Source: Streptomyces luomodiensis (GTDB taxonomy: Bacteria; Actinomycetota; Actinomycetes; Streptomycetales; Streptomycetaceae). From it: 64,000 bases of DNA. Under the pieces are notes generated by a model. The model saw nothing but the letters and a program-made list of their open reading frames with translations. It was not told the origin of the DNA and searched no databases. This document shows, piece by piece, positions 43,863-55,596 of this stretch. Position numbers and translations under genes: made by a program. The stretch's first letter is position 1. Every line of letters starts with the position of its first letter. The stretch is taken from contig NZ_CP117522.1 in assembly GCF_031679605.1 (NCBI RefSeq), positions 5,208,001 through 5,272,000 of the forward strand, written 5' to 3'.

Positions 43863-45467
43863 ATGAGTTCCGGCCGGACACCGCCGCGCGGGCCCTACCA
43901 CGGGGGCCGGCCGCGCGGCAGTGCCCGCACCGACCGGATGCTCCGGACGCTGCTGCGCCGCCGCAAGGAGCCGCTGTCCATCGAGGACGTCACCGTCGTC
44001 GACAAGCCGAGGATGCGCCGCGCGGTCGCGGCGACGGCGGTCGGCAACATGATGGAGTGGTTCGACTTCGGCGTCTACGCGTATGTCGCGGTGACCCTCG
44101 GCAAGGTCTTCTTCCCGTCCGACAACCCCGCCACCCAGGTGGTCTCCACCTTCGCCACCTTCGCGGTGGCGTTCCTGGTGCGGCCCCTCGGCGGGCTGGT
44201 CTTCGGGCCGCTGGGCGACCGGATCGGGCGCCGGCGGGTGCTGTCCACCACCATGATCATGATGGCGATCGGCACCTTCGCGGTGGGCGTGCTGCCCGGT
44301 TACGACGCCGTCGGGTTCGCCGCGCCGCTGCTGCTGCTGGCCTGCCGGGTGGTCCAGGGCTTCTCCACCGGCGGTGAGTACGCCGGGGCGACCACGTACA
44401 TCGCGGAGTTCGCGCCCGATCAGCGCCGTGGCTTCCTCGGCAGCTGGCTGGACTTCGGCACCTTCGTCGGCTACTCGATGGGCTCCGGTGTGGTCACGGT
44501 GCTCACCGCGATCCTCGGCGGGGACGGGATGGTGGCCTGGGGCTGGCGGGTGCCGTTCCTGGTGGCGGGTCCGCTGGGGTTGATCGGCCTGTACATGCGG
44601 CTGCGTCTGGAGGAGACCCCGGCCTTCCAGCTGGAGGCCGAGCGGGCGGCCGAGGCGGCGGAGGAGGCGGCCGCCCGGGGTGGCACCGAGCCGATCGAGG
44701 AGGCGCGCCAGTCCGGCAAGGGGCGGTTGAAGGAGATCTTCACCCGGCACTGGCAGGCGGTGCTGATCTGCATGGGCCTGGTGCTGCTCTACAACGTCAC
44801 CAACTACATGGTCACGTCGTATCTGCCGACGTACATGACCTCCACGCTCGGCCAGCGGGCGACGGTCGCCCAGACGCTGGTCCTGGGCACCATGATCGTC
44901 GTCGCACTGACCATCACCGTGGTCGGGCGCAGCTCCGACCGCTGGGGGCGCAGGCCGATGTTCATGGTCGGAAGCGTGGGGTTGGTCGTGCTGGCGGTTC
45001 CGGCGATCCTGCTCATCCAGGCGGGCGGCATCCTGCTGCCCGCCATCGGCTGTCTGGTACTCGGTCTGCTGCTGGTCATCTTCGCGGGGACCAGCGCCGC
45101 CACGCTTCCGGCGCTGTTCCCGACCCGGCTGCGCTACGGCGCGCTGTCGATCTCGTTCAACATCTCGGTGTCGCTGTTCGGCGGTACGACACCGCTGCTG
45201 GCCTCATGGCTGGTGGCCACCACGCACAACACGCTGGTGCCCGCGTACTACCTGATGGTGGCGGGTCTGGTCGGCCTGGTCGCCACCATCTTCCTGTACG
45301 AGACGGCGGGGAAGCCGCTGCGCGGTTCGGGGCCGATGGTGGAGACCGAGGAGGAGGCCCGTACGGCGGTGGCCGAGAGCCGTACCGAGGCCGGGCGCCG
45401 CGCCCGCGACGTGTGGCTGCGGGTACGGCACCCCTGGACGCATGTGCACCAGGACGACGAGGAGTGA
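43863..45467 (+). CDS. MFS metabolite:H+ symporter (MHS family)
   Basis: 534 residues, 12 membrane segments. The opening VGNMMEWFDFGVYAYVAVTL and the loop GPLGDRIGRRRVLSTTMIMM match the ProP/KgtP-like metabolite:H+ symporters, which import osmolytes or organic acids by proton coupling. Around residues 250-300 there is an extended cytosolic loop rich in Ala and Glu. Specificity (proline/betaine, citrate, alpha-ketoglutarate, shikimate) is not determined. Start ATG 43863 follows a weak GGGGA site. Confidence 0.88.
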   Translation: MSSGRTPPRGPYHGGRPRGSARTDRMLRTLLRRRKEPLSIEDVTVVDKPRMRRAVAATAVGNMMEWFDFGVYAYVAVTLGKVFFPSDNPATQVVSTFATFAVAFLVRPLGGLVFGPLGDRIGRRRVLSTTMIMMAIGTFAVGVLPGYDAVGFAAPLLLLACRVVQGFSTGGEYAGATTYIAEFAPDQRRGFLGSWLDFGTFVGYSMGSGVVTVLTAILGGDGMVAWGWRVPFLVAGPLGLIGLYMRLRLEETPAFQLEAERAAEAAEEAAARGGTEPIEEARQSGKGRLKEIFTRHWQAVLICMGLVLLYNVTNYMVTSYLPTYMTSTLGQRATVAQTLVLGTMIVVALTITVVGRSSDRWGRRPMFMVGSVGLVVLAVPAILLIQAGGILLPAIGCLVLGLLLVIFAGTSAATLPALFPTRLRYGALSISFNISVSLFGGTTPLLASWLVATTHNTLVPAYYLMVAGLVGLVATIFLYETAGKPLRGSGPMVETEEEARTAVAESRTEAGRRARDVWLRVRHPWTHVHQDDEE

Positions 45468-45502
45468 GACTAGACCCCAGGCCGCTCACCGGACCCAGCC
45501 GC

Positions 45503-45907
45503 TCACGCCCGGCCCATGGCCCGGGTGAGGGTGATCTCGATGAGGACGCGGTCGGGGTTGGGGCGTGGGGTGCGCTGGTAGCGCTCGGCGTAGCGGCGTT
45601 CGGCGTCCGCGATCAGCTCGGGGTCCTCGCATACCACCGCGAGCCCCTCCAGAGTGGCCCACCGCTTGCCCGCCAGCTGGCAGACCGCGACCCGCGCACC
45701 GCCCTCGCCCGCCGCCCGGACATGGGCGACCTTACGGCTGTGGCGGCCGGCGATGACGCGGGCGAGTCCCGCCTCGGGGTCGTAGGTGACGCCGACCGGG
45801 ACGACGTGCGGGGTGCCGTCGGGGCGTGGGGTGGTCAGGGTGCACAGGTGGCGTTCGCGCCAGAAGGCGAGGTACTCGGGGTCGGGGTTGCGGGGGTCGA
45901 TGGGCAT
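45503..45907 (-). CDS. PPOX-class F420-dependent oxidoreductase
   Basis: 134 residues, a split-barrel flavin/F420-binding protein of the pyridoxamine 5'-phosphate oxidase fold: RERHLCTLTTPRPDGTPHVVPVGVTYD and ARVIAGRHSRKVAHVRA, then AVCQLAGKRWATLEG. The TIGR03618-type actinobacterial members reduce substrates with cofactor F420. Start ATG 45907: TAGGTT lies 7 bases upstream, again a leaderless pattern. Substrate unknown. It diverges from clpB with a HAIR site in between. Confidence 0.85.
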   Translation of the reverse strand: MPIDPRNPDPEYLAFWRERHLCTLTTPRPDGTPHVVPVGVTYDPEAGLARVIAGRHSRKVAHVRAAGEGGARVAVCQLAGKRWATLEGLAVVCEDPELIADAERRYAERYQRTPRPNPDRVLIEITLTRAMGRA

Positions 45908-45945
45908 GGCCCAGAACCTAAGGCCAGGGGAGTGGCGTGAGCGAG

Positions 45946-45966
45946 GTTGAGTGGAATAGACTCAAC
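45946..45966 (+). promoter_or_regulatory. HAIR operator before clpB
   Basis: GTTGAGT-N7-ACTCAAC, a perfect inverted repeat on the HspR consensus, 57 bp before the clpB start. It puts clpB in the HspR regulon together with dnaK. Confidence 0.88.
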
Positions 45967-46022
45967 TTTACGGATGTTGGGTAGGGCAGGATGCAGTCCG
46001 GAGCGAGGAGGAGCACAGGGAC

Positions 46023-48620
<2,598 letters not shown>

Positions 48621-48727
48621 CGCTCCGGGATCGGTTTCCGCCGGATCGGGCAATGTACGGCGGGGGTTGCACGGCGGGGGCGGGTGTGAGGGAGGATGGC
48701 GGTATTCCATACGAAGGGAAATCCACG

Positions 48728-49264
48728 GTGAGCATCGACCCGTCCTCGATTCCGAATTTCGGGGGTCAGCCCGAGCCCGAACCGACGGGTCCGAGCGGCC
48801 CCGTGCTGCCCGACCAGGACCTGGTCAAGCAGCTGCTGGAGCAGATGGAGCTGAAGTACGTCGTCGACGAGGAGGGGGACCTCGCCGCGCCGTGGGAGCA
48901 GTTCCGTACCTACTTCATGTTCCGCGGGGAGGACGAGCAGCAGGTCTTCTCCGTCCGCACGTTCTACGACCGGCCGCACGGCATCGACGAGAAGCCGCGG
49001 CTGCTCGAGGCGATCGACGACTGGAACCGCCGCACGCTGTGGCCGAAGGTCTACAGCCACACCAATGACGACGGCACGGTCCGGTTGATCGGTGAGGCGC
49101 AGATGCTGATCGGCACCGGCGTCAGCCTGGAGCACTTCGTGTCCAGCACGGTCAGCTGGGTGCGGGCTTCGATCGAGTTCGACCGGTGGCTCGTCGAACA
49201 GCTCGGTCTGGAGGCCGATATCGAGTCCGACGGCGACGACAAGCCGGACGACGACGGGGCCTGA
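48728..49264 (+). CDS. YbjN-domain protein
   Basis: 178 residues; residues about 30-150 form a YbjN / T3SS-chaperone-like fold (VKQLLEQMELKYVVDEEGD, TYFMFRGEDEQQVFSVRTFYD, IDDWNRRTLWPKVYSH, GEAQMLIGTGVSLEHFVSSTV). The C-terminus is acidic (ESDGDDKPDDDGA). The family helps stabilise other proteins or has no known role. GTG 48728 has GAAGGGA 8 bases upstream. It follows clpB by about 110 bp and may be read through from it. Confidence 0.8.
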   Translation: MSIDPSSIPNFGGQPEPEPTGPSGPVLPDQDLVKQLLEQMELKYVVDEEGDLAAPWEQFRTYFMFRGEDEQQVFSVRTFYDRPHGIDEKPRLLEAIDDWNRRTLWPKVYSHTNDDGTVRLIGEAQMLIGTGVSLEHFVSSTVSWVRASIEFDRWLVEQLGLEADIESDGDDKPDDDGA

Positions 49265-49317
49265 GCCGCGACGGGGCCTGAGCCGCGACGGCCCGGCGCC
49301 GCGGCGGCCCGGCGCCG

Positions 49318-50535
49318 TCAGGGCGCCACATGGGCCACGGCCAGCAGATACGTCCCGTAGAGACAGGAGAGCCCGGCCAGCGCACCGCCCATCAGGACGA
49401 CGGTGCGGGGCCGGGCTCTTGCCATCGCCAGCGCCGCCGGGAGCAGCAGCGGGAAGGCGGGCAGCAGGAAGCGCGGCTTGGAGGTGAAATAGTTCGTGCC
49501 GCCGATGGCGATGACCACCAGGGTGAGGGTGTAGACGACCAGCGCGAGCGGCGGCGGGCACAGGGCGAACCGGACGAGGGAGACCAGCGCGGCGCCGAGC
49601 ACCGCCAGCACCATGGAGCGCATCAGCTGGTCGTCGCCGGTGAGCAGCTGGCGGACGAAGCGGAGACTGCCCGGTCCGAGGCGGAATCGCGAACCCCAGT
49701 CGTCCTGGACGTCCACATACCCGCGCCAGGTGCCGCGCCGGACCGCCACCCAGCCGAGATGGCCGAACCAGCCCAGCGGTGCGAGCCCCGCCCCCGCCCA
49801 CACCCGCCCAGACACCCGCCCCCGGTGCCGCCGGATCCCGGCGGCGGCGCAGCAGCAGACGGCGGCGGCGACCGCGATCCCGTTGGGCCGGCAGGCCCCG
49901 GCGAGCAGGGCGAGCGCCCCGGCCCACAGCCACCGGCCGGTCAGCACGGCGTACAGCGACCAGGCCGCCAGCGCCGTCAGCAGCGACTCGGTGTACGCCA
50001 TGGACTCGATGACCGCGTGCGGCAGCAGCCCCCACAGCGCGACCAGCAGCGTCCCCACCCGCCGCCCGTGCAGCCGCTCCCCGATCGCGTAGATCCCCCA
50101 CACCGCCAGCCCCGACGCGACCCAGGCGATCAGGAGCGCGGCGGTCACCGCCGTGAGGGGCAGGGCGGTGGTGACGGCGCGGATCAGGGCCGGGTAGAGC
50201 GGGAAGAAGGCGAGATCGCTGAAGACCCGGCCGGGGTAGTGGACGGAGGGGTGGACGGTGCCGTACCCGTGCCGGGCGATGCTCACGTACCACAGGCTGT
50301 CCCACTGATGGCCGAGCAGCGTGCGCGGATCGCGGCCGGTCCGCCAGGCCCAGAGCGCCAGGCAGCCGGCCCCGGCCAGCCGTACGGCCGCGTACACCGC
50401 GAGCGCGAGCCAGGCCCGCCCCAGCGACGCCCGCATCCGCCTCAGCGATGCCCACGCCCGGCCCCGCCGCCACCGCCCGGCCGGTCCGCCGGGCGGCTCC
50501 GGCGCCCAGGTGGACGCGGCGGTGTCGGCGGACAC
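49318..50535 (-). CDS. PIG-V-like membrane mannosyltransferase
   Basis: 405 residues, about ten membrane segments. The conserved catalytic segment is WDSLWYVSIARHGYG (about 76-90), with an Asp as in polyprenol-phosphate-mannose-dependent GT-C enzymes, followed by FFPLYPALIRAVTTAL and ESMAYTESLL. These transfer mannose from a lipid carrier to lipids or proteins outside the membrane. GTG 50535 has GGAGG 6 bases upstream. In streptomycetes such enzymes can serve phosphatidylinositol mannosides or O-mannosylation; the acceptor is unknown. Confidence 0.8.
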   Translation of the reverse strand: MSADTAASTWAPEPPGGPAGRWRRGRAWASLRRMRASLGRAWLALAVYAAVRLAGAGCLALWAWRTGRDPRTLLGHQWDSLWYVSIARHGYGTVHPSVHYPGRVFSDLAFFPLYPALIRAVTTALPLTAVTAALLIAWVASGLAVWGIYAIGERLHGRRVGTLLVALWGLLPHAVIESMAYTESLLTALAAWSLYAVLTGRWLWAGALALLAGACRPNGIAVAAAVCCCAAAGIRRHRGRVSGRVWAGAGLAPLGWFGHLGWVAVRRGTWRGYVDVQDDWGSRFRLGPGSLRFVRQLLTGDDQLMRSMVLAVLGAALVSLVRFALCPPPLALVVYTLTLVVIAIGGTNYFTSKPRFLLPAFPLLLPAALAMARARPRTVVLMGGALAGLSCLYGTYLLAVAHVAP

Positions 50536-50729
50536 GGGAACCTCCGGTGCGGGCACACGACGGGCACACGACCAACGCGCGCCGAGCCCCCGGGAGGGGA
50601 CGGTCCAGGGGGCTCGGCGGATACCCCGACCATCCGCCGGATCGCGGCCGCCCGCGACCCGGGAGGCCCATCCGGCGGAACGGGGGTGTCCTGCCGGGGG
50701 CGTCCTGCTCGGAGGAAGGAACGGGGGTG

Positions 50730-51902
50730 TCAGCCCGCGGCGAGCCCCTTGAGCCGCCCGACCGCCTCCGTCAGGACGCTCTCGCGCTTGCAGAAGGCGA
50801 ACCGGACGAAGGGCGAGCCCTGGTCCCGGTGGTCGTAGAAGACCGCGTTCGGGACGGCGACCACTCCGCAGCGCTCGGGGAGGGAGCGGCAGAAGGCGAA
50901 GCCGTCGGTTTCGCCGAGGGGACGGATGTCGGTGGTGATGAAGTACGTGCCCGAGGGGCGGAAGACGTGGAAGCCCGCGTCGGTCAGGCCGTCGGCCAGC
51001 AGATCGCGCTTGGCCAGCAGATCGTCGCGGATGCCGTGGAAATAGGCGTCGGGGAGGCGCAGCGCCTCGGCGACCGCGTACTGGAAGGGGCCCGCCGAGA
51101 CGTAGGTGAGGTACTGCTTGGCCGAGCGCACCGCCGTGACGAGCTCGGGAGCGCCGGTCACCCACCCGACCTTCCACCCCGTGAAGGAGAAGGTCTTGCC
51201 CGCGCTGCTGATGGTGACGGTCCGCTCGCGCATCCCGGGGAAGGAGACGAGCGGGGTGTGCGTGGTGCCGAAGACGAGGTGTTCGTAGACCTCGTCGGTG
51301 ACCACCAGCAGATCGCGCTCGACGGCGAGCTCGGCGACGGCGGCCAGCTCCTCGTGGGTGAGCACGGTGCCGGTGGGGTTGTGCGGGGTGTTGAGCAGGA
51401 TCAGCCGGGTGCGGTCGGTGACGGCGGCGCGCAGCTCGTCCAGGTCCAGGCGGAAGGTGTCGCCGTCCGGGCGGAGGGTGACGGGGACGCGGACGCCGCC
51501 CGCCATGGCGACGCAGGCCGCGTACGAGTCGTAGTACGGCTCGAGCGCGATCACCTCGTCGCCCGGCTCCACCAGCCCCAGCAGCGACGCCGCGATGGCC
51601 TCGGTGGCGCCCGCGGTGATCAGCACCTCGGTGTCGGGGTCGACGTCCAGGCCGTACCAGCGCCGCTGGTGCTCGGTGACGGCGGTGCGCAGCTCGGGCA
51701 CGCCGGGGCCGGGCGGGTACTGGTTGCCCCGGCCGTCCCGCAGCGCGCGGACCGCGGCCTCGCGCACCTCCTCGGGGCCGTCGGTGTCCGGGAAGCCCTG
51801 GCCCAGGTTGATGGCGCCGGTGCGCACGGCGAGGGCGGACATCTCGGCGAAGATCGTGGTGCCGAAGGCGGCCAGTCGGCGGTTGAGCGGCGGTCGTCCC
51901 AT
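50730..51902 (-). CDS. PLP-dependent class I/II aminotransferase
   Basis: 390 residues, fold type I. PLP is bound through the Schiff-base Lys in ISSAGKTFSFTGWKVGW (about 240); NTPHNPTG carries the substrate-binding Asn, VTDEVYEHLVF the PLP-pyridine Asp. The N-terminal INLGQGFPDTDGP is typical of the KAT/aspartate-aminotransferase-like group, and a succinyldiaminopimelate aminotransferase (DapC-like) role is possible. I chose ATG 51902 because GGAGG sits 9 bases before it; ATG 51911 lies next to the ribosome-binding site. Confidence 0.87.
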   Translation of the reverse strand: MGRPPLNRRLAAFGTTIFAEMSALAVRTGAINLGQGFPDTDGPEEVREAAVRALRDGRGNQYPPGPGVPELRTAVTEHQRRWYGLDVDPDTEVLITAGATEAIAASLLGLVEPGDEVIALEPYYDSYAACVAMAGGVRVPVTLRPDGDTFRLDLDELRAAVTDRTRLILLNTPHNPTGTVLTHEELAAVAELAVERDLLVVTDEVYEHLVFGTTHTPLVSFPGMRERTVTISSAGKTFSFTGWKVGWVTGAPELVTAVRSAKQYLTYVSAGPFQYAVAEALRLPDAYFHGIRDDLLAKRDLLADGLTDAGFHVFRPSGTYFITTDIRPLGETDGFAFCRSLPERCGVVAVPNAVFYDHRDQGSPFVRFAFCKRESVLTEAVGRLKGLAAG

Positions 51903-51976
51903 GGCGCCCATCCTCCGCCGAACCGGCGGCCTTCCTCAACTCCTCCCCTGGTCCGGGCGCGGTCGATGGCTTCACC

Positions 51977-52056
51977 GGCGGGGTTTTCAGCGGCGGGTCG
52001 CCGGGGGCACCGGCGGGGTTTTCAGCGAGCGGCGTTTTCAGCGAGCGGCGTTTTCA
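51977..52056. repeat. 16-bp GCGAGCGGCGTTTTCA repeats
   Basis: GCGAGCGGCGTTTTCA occurs twice in perfect tandem (52025-52040, 52041-52056), with two degenerate copies upstream containing GGCGGGGTTTTCAGCG. It lies between divergent genes, before the DUF5996 gene. Confidence 0.75.
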
Positions 52057-52149
52057 CCGGCCGGGCGCACGGGTACCCGGCCGGGCTGGAAACCGTCGCC
52101 TGCGCGTTGCCGGAGCGGCGAGGACCGCGCGAGGCGAGCGGGAGGCGAG

Positions 52150-53094
52150 ATGGCCGAGCAGAACACACAGCGGACCGGCGGCTGGCCACGGCTCCGGGTG
52201 GCGGACTGGACCGAGACCCGGGACACCCTGCACATGTGGACCCAGATCGTCGGCAAGATCCGGCTGGCCCACGCACCACTGGCCAACCACTGGTGGCAGG
52301 TCACCCTGTACGTCAGCCCGCGCGGACTGAGCACCTCCGCGATCCCGTACCGGACCGGGGCGTTCGATATCGAGTTCGATTTCGTGGACCACCGGCTGCG
52401 CATCCGGGTCAGCGACGGGAGCCGGCGCGAGCTGGCGCTGGAGTCCAAGCCGGTGTCCCGGTTCTACGCCGAGATCATGGACGCGCTGGGAGAGCTGGGC
52501 ATCCACACCCGGATTTACCCCCGGCCGAACGAGGTGGACCCGGCGATCCCGTTCGCCGAGGACTACCGGCACGCCGCCTACGATCCGCACGCCGCGTACC
52601 TGTTCTGGTGCCAGCTGCTCCGGGCACACCAGGCGTTCGCGGAATTCCGGTCCTCTTTCATCGGCAAGGCCAGCCCCGTGCACTTCTTCTGGGGGGCGAT
52701 GGACCTGGCCGTCACCCGCTTCTCCGGGCGGCCCGCGCCGACACATCCCTCCGGCGGGGTGCCCAACCTGCCGGACCGGGTGACGCGAGAGGCGTACTCC
52801 CTCGAGCTGTCCAGCTGCGGGTTCTGGCCCGGCGGCGGTGAGGAGGGCGGCTTCTACGCCTACGCCTATCCCGAGCCGGCCGGCTTCGCCGACCACCCGG
52901 TCCGCCCCGCGGCGGCGTCGTACCAGCGGCAGATGGGTGAGTTCCTGCTGCCCTACGAGGCGGTCGCCGACGCCGCCGACCCGGACCGGACGCTCAGCGA
53001 ATTCCTGCACAGCACCTATGAGGCGACCGCCGACCTGGGCGGCTGGGACCGGGTGGCGCTGGAAGCCGACCTGCACCACGTGGAACACCACTAG
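52150..53094 (+). CDS. DUF5996 family protein
   Basis: 314 residues of a family with no known function: WTETRDTLHMWTQIVGKIRLAHAPLANHWWQVTLYVSPRGLSTSAIPY at the start, then RFYAEIMDALGELGIHTRIYPRPNEV, and HFFWGAMDLAVTRFSGRPAPTHP in the middle, all well conserved in bacteria. The tryptophan/His-rich core suggests an enzyme. GGGAGG precedes the ATG by 4-6 bases. It converges on a VOC protein gene. Confidence 0.8.
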   Translation: MAEQNTQRTGGWPRLRVADWTETRDTLHMWTQIVGKIRLAHAPLANHWWQVTLYVSPRGLSTSAIPYRTGAFDIEFDFVDHRLRIRVSDGSRRELALESKPVSRFYAEIMDALGELGIHTRIYPRPNEVDPAIPFAEDYRHAAYDPHAAYLFWCQLLRAHQAFAEFRSSFIGKASPVHFFWGAMDLAVTRFSGRPAPTHPSGGVPNLPDRVTREAYSLELSSCGFWPGGGEEGGFYAYAYPEPAGFADHPVRPAAASYQRQMGEFLLPYEAVADAADPDRTLSEFLHSTYEATADLGGWDRVALEADLHHVEHH

Positions 53095-53110
53095 TAGGTG
53101 AGGGGACCGC

Positions 53111-53491
53111 TCAGGGCCAGACGTTGGCCTGGGCCCGGAAGGTCTCCGCGTCGCTCTCCACCGGCAGCACGCACACCAGGTGGCCACCGGGCACGCGGAG
53201 CGTCCGGCACTCCTGCCACTGCGAGACCTGCTCAGCCCCCAGGGCGACCAAGCGCGCGGTTTCCGCGTCGATGTCGTCGGTCTCGATGTCCAGATGCATA
53301 CGAGGCGCGTCGTCGACCGCCTGGACGGCGGTGTTCACCCCGGGCAGGGCCTGATGGAGCCTGGTGTATTGCGGAGCCGCCGGAAGCGGCCGAGCGGTGA
53401 CGCCGAGCGCCGCCGACCAGAAGGCGACTGCCCGCGCGGCCTCGTCCCGCGGCGCGTCGATCAGAACGGCGTATACCCGGCTCCTGTGCAT
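53111..53491 (-). CDS. VOC superfamily (glyoxalase-like) protein
   Basis: 126 residues with two beta-alpha-beta-beta-beta modules. MHRSRVYAVLIDAPRDEAARAVAFWSAALG is the first, DAPRMHLDIETDDIDAETARL the second, and RTLRVPGGHLVCVLP ends the fold. Members bind a metal and act on small molecules or bind antibiotics. The metal ligands cannot be assigned with confidence. The gene ends 16 bp from the end of the DUF5996 gene. Confidence 0.75.
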   Translation of the reverse strand: MHRSRVYAVLIDAPRDEAARAVAFWSAALGVTARPLPAAPQYTRLHQALPGVNTAVQAVDDAPRMHLDIETDDIDAETARLVALGAEQVSQWQECRTLRVPGGHLVCVLPVESDAETFRAQANVWP

Positions 53492-53628
53492 GCCCGTGCA
53501 CTACCCCCCTGAGCCGACGGTCAGTCCTGCCTCGACGGACTGCGCAGCAGCACGGTTGTCCGCTGGTGGCGCTGCCATGTCACTGTCACAATCGTCCTGA
53601 TTGCGGCGGCACGCGCAGAGGGGGGCGG

Positions 53629-54132
53629 GTGGCTCAGTCGGAGATCCCTGTGGCGTTGATCGGCCTGGGAGGCGCGGTTGCCGGGGCGGTGGCCACCGTC
53701 GCGGTGGGTCGCTTCACGGGACGCGCCAGTGTCAAGGCGGCCACCGTCGCCAAGGTGGACACCTTGCAGGACGAGCTGACCAAGTTCTGCGCTCCGTTCG
53801 TCGAGGCCAGGATCCAGCTGGAGCCGGCCCTCGCCGGACGGACTCCCACCGATCCCTGGCTGGCGCTGGCCCCGCAGATGTCCAGAGCGGCGCCACGCTG
53901 GACGTCCATGGCCGCGGACCCGCTGGCGCTGTGGGAGTTACCCGGAGTGGTGCGCCGTAAGGCCGCCTATGTCGACGGCGAGATCCGGTCCCATCAGTCC
54001 CGCAACGAGCAAGTGCTCCTCAACGAGGTGCACCTGGCGGCCCGCGAGCTCTACCACGGGGCCAAAGAGCTCATCGATACGTACACCCGGGAGTTCCGGC
54101 GGCTCGCCAAGCGCGGCATGGGCGTGATCTGA
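53629..54132 (+). CDS. Hypothetical protein with N-terminal membrane segment
   Basis: 167 residues starting with GTG 53629. One membrane segment (VALIGLGGAVAGAVATVAVG, about 7-26) precedes a mostly helical soluble part (VKAATVAKVDTLQDELTKFCAPFVEARIQLEPAL, LLNEVHLAARELYHGAKELIDTYTREF). I do not recognise the family. A longer frame from 53566 has an unlikely Cys/His-rich start. Confidence 0.55.
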   Translation: MAQSEIPVALIGLGGAVAGAVATVAVGRFTGRASVKAATVAKVDTLQDELTKFCAPFVEARIQLEPALAGRTPTDPWLALAPQMSRAAPRWTSMAADPLALWELPGVVRRKAAYVDGEIRSHQSRNEQVLLNEVHLAARELYHGAKELIDTYTREFRRLAKRGMGVI

Positions 54133-54274
54133 CGCCCGGTCGGCCGGCTCGCCCATGCTCCCCTCAACCTCTGGACTTCCTCAACTCCGCTTTCGACCCC
54201 GGTGCGGTCGGGCAGGGGACCCGACAGGTACGAAGCGGTACCTCGCTACGGGGGTTGGAAGGAGAGTGAGGACC

Positions 54275-54574
54275 ATGGGTCCTGTTGTCATCTTCGTGGT
54301 GCTGGCGTTCACGTTCGCGGCGGTCGCCGCGCTCACCGCCGGCCGGTCGAAGGGGTACAGCGGACGGCGCAGGCGGTCCTGGAGCGCGGGATCCGGTGGC
54401 GCGGCAGGCGGCAGCTGGTGGGCCGGTGACGGCGGGGGTGGCCATCACGGGGGTGGCCACCACGGCGGCGGGCACCACGGCGGCGGTGGCTGCGGCGGCG
54501 GGAGCGGCTGCGGTGGCGGGGGCGGCTGTGGTGGTGGCGGTGGTGGGGGTGGTGGCTGCGGTGGAGGCGGCTGA
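54275..54574 (+). CDS. Small membrane protein with Gly/His/Cys-rich tail
   Basis: 99 residues. One membrane segment at the start (GPVVIFVVLAFTFAAVAALTAG), a basic stretch, then a tail of glycine with three GHHG blocks and several GCGG blocks (residues about 52-99). GGAAGGAGAG precedes the ATG. Such tails could bind metal, but composition alone is weak evidence; similar Gly/Cys tails end some actinobacterial membrane proteins of unknown function. Confidence 0.55.
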   Translation: MGPVVIFVVLAFTFAAVAALTAGRSKGYSGRRRRSWSAGSGGAAGGSWWAGDGGGGHHGGGHHGGGHHGGGGCGGGSGCGGGGGCGGGGGGGGGCGGGG

Positions 54575-54610
54575 CCCGCCCTCACCACGCGTCCTCACGG
54601 CCGTGATGCG

Positions 54611-54657
54611 ACAAGCCCGCGCCCGGCGCGCCAACGTGCGCCGGGCGCGGGCTTGTT
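54611..54657. terminator. Very strong hairpin terminator
   Basis: A long stem (ACAAGCCCGCGCCCGGCGCG and its near-complement) with a short loop, flanked by TTGTT; about 40 bp after the Gly-rich gene. Confidence 0.85.
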
Positions 54658-54863
54658 GAACACTTGACCTAGAGAGCGCCCTAGAGGGTGGAAACCCGGT
54701 GAAGATGGGTAAAAACGATGTGGCGCCGAGCATTTCATGATTCTGTGTACCACCATCGACCTTACGGACCCCACGTGGGCACGAGCCGGCGTATGCGCAT
54801 GCCCCTGGTCCACCGCGGGGCGAGCCGGCCCATCTTTCCACTGCGTGCTTGCGGAGCCGACCC

Positions 54864-55502
54864 ATGCTCACGACCCTCAAGACTGCCTACACCGATACCC
54901 GCGCCGCCGATCTCGCCTGGAGCCTGGGACGGGAACCGCTTCCCGCCCTCGCCGTACTCGATCTGCGACTCCATGGCTTCGCCGTCCAGTTGAGGCTGCT
55001 GGGAGCTTCGCACCAGGTCCTCCTCGAAGGGGAGGACGGCCGTTGCTCGGAGACCGTGGCCTGTATGTCCGGCAACAGCACCCCGCTTCCGCTGGGGGTT
55101 TCCACGCTCGTCGACGGCCGTGAATACGAGTTCGCGGCGCGCGTCGAGGAGTTGTCGCAAGGAGCCTTCGCCGGGCGCGCGCAGGAGTTGCTCGCCCTGG
55201 TGGCCGACCACCCGCACGGTCTGGCCGGCACCTTTCCCGGCAGCCCGCACGCGTTCACGGCGCTGCTCGCGCAGTGGCACGAGGGCACGGTGGGATGGCG
55301 GACCTGGCATGCCTATCCCCAGGAGGGCCGGCTGGTCACCACCCGCACCTGCGTGGGGGCCAGGGTGCCGGCCGCGCTCCGGCCGCCGGGAGCCGGTGGG
55401 CTCGACATGGGTGGGCTGGCGGGTGGGATGCCCGGCGGACTGCCTGATGGGCTGTCGGGCGGAGTGCCGGGTGGGGTGTCCTCTCACGTTTCGTGCGGGT
55501 GA
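54864..55502 (+). CDS. DUF2617 family protein
   Basis: 212 residues. The family core reads TLKTAYTDTRAADLAWSLGREPLPALAVLDLRLHGFAVQLRLLGASHQV and SHAFTALLAQWHEGTVGWRTWHAYPQEGRLVTTRT near the end, followed by a Gly-rich C-terminal tail (GGLDMGGLAGGMPGG). Function unknown. ATG 54864 has GGAG 7 bases upstream; a longer frame adds four residues. The gene precedes the membrane aminopropyltransferase gene and ends before its leaderless promoter. Confidence 0.8.
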   Translation: MLTTLKTAYTDTRAADLAWSLGREPLPALAVLDLRLHGFAVQLRLLGASHQVLLEGEDGRCSETVACMSGNSTPLPLGVSTLVDGREYEFAARVEELSQGAFAGRAQELLALVADHPHGLAGTFPGSPHAFTALLAQWHEGTVGWRTWHAYPQEGRLVTTRTCVGARVPAALRPPGAGGLDMGGLAGGMPGGLPDGLSGGVPGGVSSHVSCG

Positions 55503-55596
55503 GGTGCCTCGACGCGTATCGAGGCCAGACGTACGAACGGCAATGCACTCGTACGGGGGACGAGACGTAGGCCAAATGTGACGTAACGTTCCCTTT

